Assembly: GCA_045126975.1 (NCBI GenBank)
Contig: JBGVPL010000013.1
Span: forward strand, 7,074-71,073
Length of the DNA: 64,000 bases
Source: Aphodosoma sp045126975
GTDB lineage: Bacteria > Bacteroidota > Bacteroidia > Bacteroidales > Paludibacteraceae
Reading direction: 5' to 3'
Shown here: positions 59,407 through 64,000 of the stretch, in pieces
Layout: every line of letters begins with the position of its first letter
How positions within the stretch are numbered: the stretch's first letter is position 1
The notes under the pieces: generated by a model
Databases searched by the model: none
Seen by the model: the letters and a program-made list of their open reading frames with translations, nothing else
What the model was told of the DNA's origin: nothing
Position numbers and translations under genes: made by a program

Positions 59407-59907
59407 TTAACAGTATTTTTTATTAAATATTTCAGATGCTATAAATGCACGTCGTGCTTCATCTATATCAGACAAATTAAGGTCAAAAACCGAACTATTA
59501 TCGCCATTAGCAACCTCCAAATTCTCGTTTTGAAGTTTTACCTGCTGTTTTGCAAATTCTCTCTCCTTTTCAAGACGAAGTAGCTCCGCTTTTCTCTTTT
59601 GTTCTTCTATTTCTTTTCGACGCAATTCTTCTGCTTTTTGTTGTTGTTCTAACGCCTCTTTTTCACGTTGTTGAGCAGCAGCCGCTGTTGCTGCCTCACG
59701 CAGCATACGCACCAATTCATTCTCCTCCTCGACCTCTGGCTCATTCATTTCCATAACCACATCTTCCATTTCCGACTCAGCCGAACGCATCTCCGGTTTA
59801 GGCACAGAGACAGGTTTCTGTTGTTTTTTCCTATTTTTCAACAACGAACCAATCCCCGAAAGCACGAGAATCACAACATAAAATATTATTTCTATGAAAT
59901 CTTCCAT
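59407..59907 (-). CDS. Membrane-anchored coiled-coil protein, Bacteroidales-specific
   Basis: 166 residues: an N-terminal membrane helix (IIFYVVILVLSGIGSLL), a basic stretch (KNRKKQQK), a Pro/Glu linker, a Glu/Arg/Lys-rich coiled coil at about 70-125 (REKEALEQQQKAEELRRKEIEEQKRKAEL) and a conserved end (DLNLSDIDEARRAFIASEIFNKKYC). That end (x-A-I-I-x-S-E-I-L-N-R-K/P-Y) recurs in short Bacteroidales proteins, so it is a real gene, but the role is unknown. Start codon preceded by AACTCTT heptads. Immediately downstream of comM. Confidence 0.72.
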   Translation of the reverse strand: MEDFIEIIFYVVILVLSGIGSLLKNRKKQQKPVSVPKPEMRSAESEMEDVVMEMNEPEVEEENELVRMLREAATAAAAQQREKEALEQQQKAEELRRKEIEEQKRKAELLRLEKEREFAKQQVKLQNENLEVANGDNSSVFDLNLSDIDEARRAFIASEIFNKKYC

Positions 59908-59933
59908 AACAATTAAGAATTGAAAGTTAAGAG

Positions 59934-61475
59934 TTATTTAAGTGCCCAAGATTCTTTGTCGAGGTTGCGGTAGTTGATTGCTTCAGCAACATGAGAAAAC
60001 TGGATATTTTCGGATTTGTCGAGGTCGGCAATGGTGCGCGACATTTTTAAGATTCGGTCGTAGGCACGAGCCGAAAGGTTATGCTTAGTCATTGCTTTAT
60101 TCAACAAATCTTGTCCTTTAACATCTAACTGACAATATTTGCGTATCAATTTCGAACTCATCTGCGCATTGCAATAAACACCTTCTTCCGACTTGAATCG
60201 CTCGGTTTGTATATTTCGAGCCTCTATTACACGAGTACGTATTGCTGCGCTACTCTCCGATGGTTTAGCCTCTGCTAATTGAGAAAATGGCACTGGAACT
60301 ATCTCAATATGCATGTCAATTCTATCAAGAAGCGGCCCTGAAATGCGACTAAGGTAGCGTTGAACTACGCCTGGAGCACAAGTACATTCATGGTTTGGGT
60401 CATTATAATAGCCACACGGACAAGGGTTCATTGATGCCACAAGCATAAAACTTGCAGGATAATCGACTGTCATCTTAGTGCGAGAAACAGTTATTTTGCG
60501 GTCTTCTAATGGTTGGCGCAACACTTCAAGCACAGCTCGCTTAAACTCAGGCAATTCGTCGAGAAAAAGCACCCCATTATGAGCCAACGAAATTTCACCA
60601 GGTTGAGGGTATGTGCCACCACCAACGAGGGCAGTATCACTAATAGTATGGTGCGGATTGCGAAATGGACGACGAGTAATCAAACCCGAATTGCCATCCA
60701 ACTTGCCTGCGACCGAATGTATCTTAGTAGTTTCAAGTGCTTCATGCAACGTAAGCGGAGGAAGAATGGTAGCAAATCGCTTACTCATCATACTTTTACC
60801 TGCACCAGGAGGACCTACCATAAGAATGTTATGTCCACCAGCAGCAGCGACCTCCATAGCTCGTTTAACAGATTCTTGCCCTTTGACTTCATCAAAATCA
60901 ACATCGAAATTCTCTACACTTGCAAAAAACTCAGCACGAGTATCAATCACCGTAGGTTCAATATCTTTTTCTCCATTAAGAAACTGCACCACATCAACAA
61001 TCGTATCTGCAGCAATAATATCAAGATTATTCACCACTGCAGCCTCATGAGCATTCTCCGAAGGAACAATAAAACCCTTATAACCTTTTTCTCGAGCCAA
61101 AATAGCAATAGGCAATACCCCTTTCACTGGTTTCAAAGCACCATCAAGCGACAATTCGCCCATCATCATATACTGTCCTACTCTCTCTGCACTTATTGTT
61201 TCATTTGCAGCCAATATACCAATAGCCAGTGGTAAATCATAAGAAGAACCCTCTTTTCGAATATCAGCAGGTGCCATATTTATTACCACCTGCTTACGTG
61301 GGATAGCAATACCATTATACTGCAATGCCGAATAAATACGTTCATGACTCTCCTTCACTGCATTATCAGGTAATCCAACCATCAAAAACCGAATTCCCAT
61401 AGATACATTCACCTCTATAGTAACCTCTATCGCACTAATCCCCTGCACTGCAGCAGCGTATGTTTTTACAAGCAT
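59934..61475 (-). CDS. comM: YifB/ComM-family Mg-chelatase-like AAA+ ATPase
   Basis: 513 residues. N-terminal Lon-protease-like domain at 1-170 (VKTYAAAVQGISAIEVTIEVNVSMGIRFLMVGLPDNAVKESHER), AAA+ domain with Walker A MVGPPGAGKSMMSKR, Walker B-like NGVLFLDELPEF, Mg_chelatase motif ASMNPCPCGYYNDPNHECTC (four-Cys zinc site), RRYLSRISGPLLDRIDMHIE and C-terminal domain (LSARAYDRILKMSRTIADLD). Known homologue ComM is a branch-migration helicase in natural transformation; that role here is inferred. -7 box TAACTTTG at 61597-61604 minus; CTCTCAA heptads before the start. Confidence 0.93.
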   Translation of the reverse strand: MLVKTYAAAVQGISAIEVTIEVNVSMGIRFLMVGLPDNAVKESHERIYSALQYNGIAIPRKQVVINMAPADIRKEGSSYDLPLAIGILAANETISAERVGQYMMMGELSLDGALKPVKGVLPIAILAREKGYKGFIVPSENAHEAAVVNNLDIIAADTIVDVVQFLNGEKDIEPTVIDTRAEFFASVENFDVDFDEVKGQESVKRAMEVAAAGGHNILMVGPPGAGKSMMSKRFATILPPLTLHEALETTKIHSVAGKLDGNSGLITRRPFRNPHHTISDTALVGGGTYPQPGEISLAHNGVLFLDELPEFKRAVLEVLRQPLEDRKITVSRTKMTVDYPASFMLVASMNPCPCGYYNDPNHECTCAPGVVQRYLSRISGPLLDRIDMHIEIVPVPFSQLAEAKPSESSAAIRTRVIEARNIQTERFKSEEGVYCNAQMSSKLIRKYCQLDVKGQDLLNKAMTKHNLSARAYDRILKMSRTIADLDKSENIQFSHVAEAINYRNLDKESWALK

Positions 61476-61513
61476 AATTTTAAAGTTGAGAGTTGAAAGT
61501 TAAAAGTTGAGAG
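61476..61513 (-). repeat. CTCTCAA/CTTTCAA heptad leader before comM
   Basis: Leftward: CTCTCAA, CTTTTAA, CTTTCAA, CTCTCAA, CTTTAAAATT and ATG. Confidence 0.85.
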
Positions 61514-61596
61514 CCAAAGATATTTACCTTTTAATCGAAAAAATTAAGAATTGAGAATTAAAAGTTTTTAGATTGCTCAAAGCCATAATAACATTG

Positions 61597-61604
61597 CAAA
61601 GTTA
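61597..61604 (-). promoter_or_regulatory. -7 box of comM
   Basis: TAACTTTG followed by C on the minus strand, 121 bp before the start codon. No clear -33 TTTG at the right distance. Confidence 0.45.
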
Positions 61605-61642
61605 ATAAAAACTTCCATATCTCACAACCAAAAAGCAAAAAA

Positions 61643-61672
61643 ATTGCTCACTCCAAAGAGAGAGTGAGCAAT
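61643..61672 (-). terminator. Terminator of the alpha operon
   Basis: ATTGCTCACTC and GAGTGAGCAAT arms with an eight-base loop and a T7 tract on the minus strand; 32 bp past the rplQ stop. Confidence 0.85.
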
Positions 61673-61703
61673 TTTTATATTATAATTTAACGTCAGAGTC
61701 AAA

Positions 61704-62165
61704 TTATTCAGCAGCTGGAGTTTCAGTTGCAGGAGCTTCAGCAGTAGCTTTTTTGCTACGACGAGTACGACCTGCTTTTTTAGCTGCTTTTTCTTTAAGC
61801 ATGTTTTCGTTGTAGTCAACAAGCTCAATGATACACATTTCAGCAGCGTCACCTTGACGGAAACCAGTGCGAAGGATACGAGTGTAACCACCTGGACGGT
61901 TAGCAATTTTTTGAGCGATTTCGCGGAACAATTCAGTAACCGCTTCTTTGCTTTGCAACTCTTTGAACACTACACGACGAGAGTGAGTAGTATCCATTTT
62001 AGCTTTAGTCAAAAGAGGCTCAATATAACGTTTGAGAGCTTTTGCTTTAGCTGTAGTCGTAGAAATGCGTTTGTGCATGATGAGAGAAGTTGCCATATTT
62101 GACAACATAGCATCACGGTGAGATGCAGTACGACCCAAATGATTGAATTTTTTATTATGTCTCAT
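61704..62165 (-). CDS. rplQ: 50S ribosomal protein L17
   Basis: Ribosomal protein near the exit tunnel. 153 residues: core RHNKKFNHLGRTASHRDAMLSNMATSLI, KRISTTTAKAKALKRYIEPLLTKAK, PGGYTRILRTGFRQGDAAEMCIIELVD. It has a 30-residue Lys/Ala/Glu-rich C-terminal extension (KKATAEAPATETPAAE) typical of Bacteroidetes L17. Last gene of the alpha operon. Confidence 0.97.
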   Translation of the reverse strand: MRHNKKFNHLGRTASHRDAMLSNMATSLIMHKRISTTTAKAKALKRYIEPLLTKAKMDTTHSRRVVFKELQSKEAVTELFREIAQKIANRPGGYTRILRTGFRQGDAAEMCIIELVDYNENMLKEKAAKKAGRTRRSKKATAEAPATETPAAE

Positions 62166-62170
62166 CTTGA

Positions 62171-63163
62171 TTATTCTTTATCTAATTTATATTTTGTCAA
62201 ATCCATTCCGAAAGAAAGGTTCAAAGAAAGGAGTTTAGCATCCAATTCAGTAAGAGATTTCTTACCAAAGTTACGGAACTTCAAGAGTTCAGCACGTTGA
62301 ATGCTACACAATTGCCCGAGAGTTTCGATATCTGCAGCTTTCAAGCAGTTGAGAGCACGAACAGAGAGATCAAGGTCAGACAATTTAGTTTTGAACAATT
62401 GGCGCATGTGAAGAACTTCTTCGTTGAATTCATCATCACCTTTACCATCATTGATTTCAAGAGAAATACGTTCATCGCTGAACAACATGAAGTGGTGAAT
62501 CAAAATACGAGCAGCCTCTTTCAAAGCCTCTTTTGGATGGATAGAACCATCAGTTGTAATCTCTAAAACTAAGTTCTCGTAGTCGGTCTTTTGTTCCACA
62601 CGATAAGGTTGTGGATCATATTTCACGTTACGAATAGGAGTAAAGATAGCGTCAATTGGAATAATACCAATTTCAGGAGTAACCATTTTGTTCTCGTCAG
62701 CAGGGAGATAACCACGACCTTTGATGATAGTCAACTCCATGTTGAAAGAAGCAGAAGGGTCCATACGACAGATAACCAATTCAGGATTCAAGACTTCGAA
62801 GTTTGACATCACATCATTGAAGTCACCTGCGCGTAATTCCTCGCGACCGCTAACGTTGATAGTAAATACTTCGCCCTCAGCTTCCTCAACAAGGCGTTTG
62901 AGACGCACTTGTTTGAGGTTGAGGATGATATTTGTCACATCGTCGATAACTCCAGGGATAGTAGCGAACTCGTGTTCAACACCATCAATTTTAATACATG
63001 AAATAGCGAAACCTTCGAGTGAAGAAAGAAGAATACGGCGCAAAGCATTACCTATTGTAATACCAAAACCTGGTTCCAACGGACGAAATTCAAATTTACC
63101 ATAGAAATCGTTCGCTTCTAACATGATTACCTTATCTGGTTTTTGAAATGCTAATATTGCCAT
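62171..63163 (-). CDS. rpoA: RNA polymerase alpha subunit
   Basis: 330 residues. N-terminal dimerisation/assembly domain (FEFRPLEPGFGITIGNALRRILLSSLEG, THEFATIPGVIDDV-type region), linker, and C-terminal alpha-CTD (LDLSVRALNCLKAADIETLGQLCSIQRAELLKFRNFGKKSLTELDAKL) with the helix-hairpin-helix used for UP elements and activators. Five bp before rplQ. Confidence 0.98.
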   Translation of the reverse strand: MAILAFQKPDKVIMLEANDFYGKFEFRPLEPGFGITIGNALRRILLSSLEGFAISCIKIDGVEHEFATIPGVIDDVTNIILNLKQVRLKRLVEEAEGEVFTINVSGREELRAGDFNDVMSNFEVLNPELVICRMDPSASFNMELTIIKGRGYLPADENKMVTPEIGIIPIDAIFTPIRNVKYDPQPYRVEQKTDYENLVLEITTDGSIHPKEALKEAARILIHHFMLFSDERISLEINDGKGDDEFNEEVLHMRQLFKTKLSDLDLSVRALNCLKAADIETLGQLCSIQRAELLKFRNFGKKSLTELDAKLLSLNLSFGMDLTKYKLDKE

Positions 63164-63173
63164 AATTCATTTA

Positions 63174-63779
63174 TTATTTAGAGTACAACTCAACGATTAA
63201 TTGTTCTTTGATATTTTCTGGGATATCTGCACGTTCTGGAGTGTGGAGATATGTACCAGCCATGTTAGCTTCGTTCCATTCCAACCAAGGATATTTGCTG
63301 TGGTTGAAACCGTTCAAGCTTTCGTTAATAACGACCATAGATTTATCGCGTTCACGAACTGCTACAACTTGACCTTGTTTCAAAGAGTAAGAAGGGATGT
63401 TAACCACTTTACCATCAACAGTGATGTGTTTGTGAGAAACAAGTTGACGAGCAGCAGCACGAGTAGGTGCCATACCCAAACGATAAACTACGTTATCAAG
63501 ACGAGCTTCAAGAAGTTGGAGAAGAATTTCACCAGTAATACCTTTTTTAGATTGAGCTTTTTTAAACAAATTAGAGAATTGTTTTTCAAGCACACCATAA
63601 GTATATTTAGCTTTTTGTTTTTCTCTCAACTGAGTACCATACTCTGAAGTTTTACGTTTACGAGAGTTACCGTGTTGTCCAGGAGCATAGTTTCTTCTTG
63701 CTTGAGCTTTGTCAGGTCCAAAGATAGGCTCGCCAAATTTACGAGCGATTCTTGATTTAGGTCCAGTATATCTTGCCAT
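63174..63779 (-). CDS. rpsD: 30S ribosomal protein S4
   Basis: Primary 16S-binding protein, 201 residues. N-terminal ARYTGPKSRIARKFGEPIFG with Bacteroidetes-type RRNYAPGQHG (no zinc Cys cluster), S4 RNA-binding domain EARLDNVVYRLGMAPTRAAARQLVSHKHITVDGK, and C-terminal YLHTPERADIPENIKEQLIVELYSK. Ten bp before rpoA. Confidence 0.98.
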   Translation of the reverse strand: MARYTGPKSRIARKFGEPIFGPDKAQARRNYAPGQHGNSRKRKTSEYGTQLREKQKAKYTYGVLEKQFSNLFKKAQSKKGITGEILLQLLEARLDNVVYRLGMAPTRAAARQLVSHKHITVDGKVVNIPSYSLKQGQVVAVRERDKSMVVINESLNGFNHSKYPWLEWNEANMAGTYLHTPERADIPENIKEQLIVELYSK

Positions 63780-63802
63780 TTTTTACTTAAATTTTTAAGG
63801 GT

Positions 63803-64000
63803 TTATACTCTACGACGTTTAGCAGGACGACAACCGTTGTGTGGAAGTGGAGTAACGTCAACGATTTCAGTTACTTCGATACCTGCACCGTGAATAGTAC
63901 GGATAGCAGACTCACGGCCGTTACCGGGTCCTTTTACATAGGCTTTAACTTTGCGAAGACCGAGGTCGAAAGCGATTTTGGCACAATCTTGAGCTGCCAT
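63803..64000 (-). CDS. rpsK: 30S ribosomal protein S11, C-terminal part (cut by window edge)
   Basis: The visible 65 codons read AAQDCAKIAFDLGLRKVKAY, GPGNGRESAIRTIHGAGIEV and end DVTPLPHNGCRPAKRRRV, the universal S11 C-terminus. About half of the usual 125-130 residues lie outside the window; the Met at the edge is internal. First visible gene of the rpsK-rpsD-rpoA-rplQ order. Confidence 0.97.
   Translation of the reverse strand: MAAQDCAKIAFDLGLRKVKAYVKGPGNGRESAIRTIHGAGIEVTEIVDVTPLPHNGCRPAKRRRV

Overview
The window is a chromosomal segment of an anaerobic, T9SS-bearing member of the Bacteroidales. Four things point there: a SusC/SusD pair, cargo proteins with type IX secretion (Por) C-terminal domains, the rseC-rnfBCDGEA order, and promoters of the Bacteroidetes type (TTTG, 19-20 bp, TAnnTTTG) with no Shine-Dalgarno sites. 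I cannot name the genus. An animal-gut relative of Paludibacteraceae/Porphyromonadaceae is plausible but inferred.

Layout. 0-3.3 kb: 3' end of an RND efflux pump, a PII-like regulator, then a graveyard with a decayed REP element and the tail of a DUF234-type ATPase. 3.3-8.2 kb: a T9SS cargo gene with a structured leader or ncRNA upstream, rbfA, a LolC/E-like permease and a BIG2 lipoprotein. 8.2-14.6 kb: rseC and the complete Rnf complex. 14.7-22.9 kb: a BRO-N/Fic fusion, a BspA-type LRR protein with a CBM26-like module, a second candidate ncRNA, bifunctional FTCD and a GT2 glycosyltransferase. 23-29.5 kb: a REP-associated transposase flanked by its palindromes, a golvesin/amidase-like secreted protein, a radical SAM enzyme, a UbiA prenyltransferase and a YycJ-like hydrolase. 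29.6-41.4 kb: two tandem secreted M6 metalloproteases, a BIG2 lipoprotein and SusD/SusC, which together look like an extracellular protein-degradation and uptake district. 41.8-54 kb: YjjG-like HAD phosphatase, rsmI, a coiled-coil protein, tdk, a PIF1-like helicase, cstA, small secreted proteins, an internally deleted CorA, an esterase and smpB. 54-64 kb: a YeiH family transporter, tRNA-Thr, argS, tRNA-Met, a HIT protein, greA, comM/yifB and the alpha operon (rpsK-rpsD-rpoA-rplQ).

The most unusual feature is not one gene. About seventeen genes of unrelated function carry arrays of 7-bp tandem repeats directly before the start codon, in sense orientation. The heptamer differs between genes (for example CTCGCTA, AACTCTC, AACTACT, CCTCATT, CAAATTT), but period, strand bias and position are kept. 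Similar arrays and two families of short palindromes also lie inside reading frames or supply stop codons, so the genome appears to tolerate continuing invasion by small repeats.

Functionally, Rnf couples ferredoxin and NAD to ion pumping, the M6 proteases and SusCD would feed peptides inward, FTCD takes part in histidine breakdown, and CstA can import pyruvate or peptides. This would suit an amino-acid- or peptide-using anaerobe, but that is inference from a small part of the genome.
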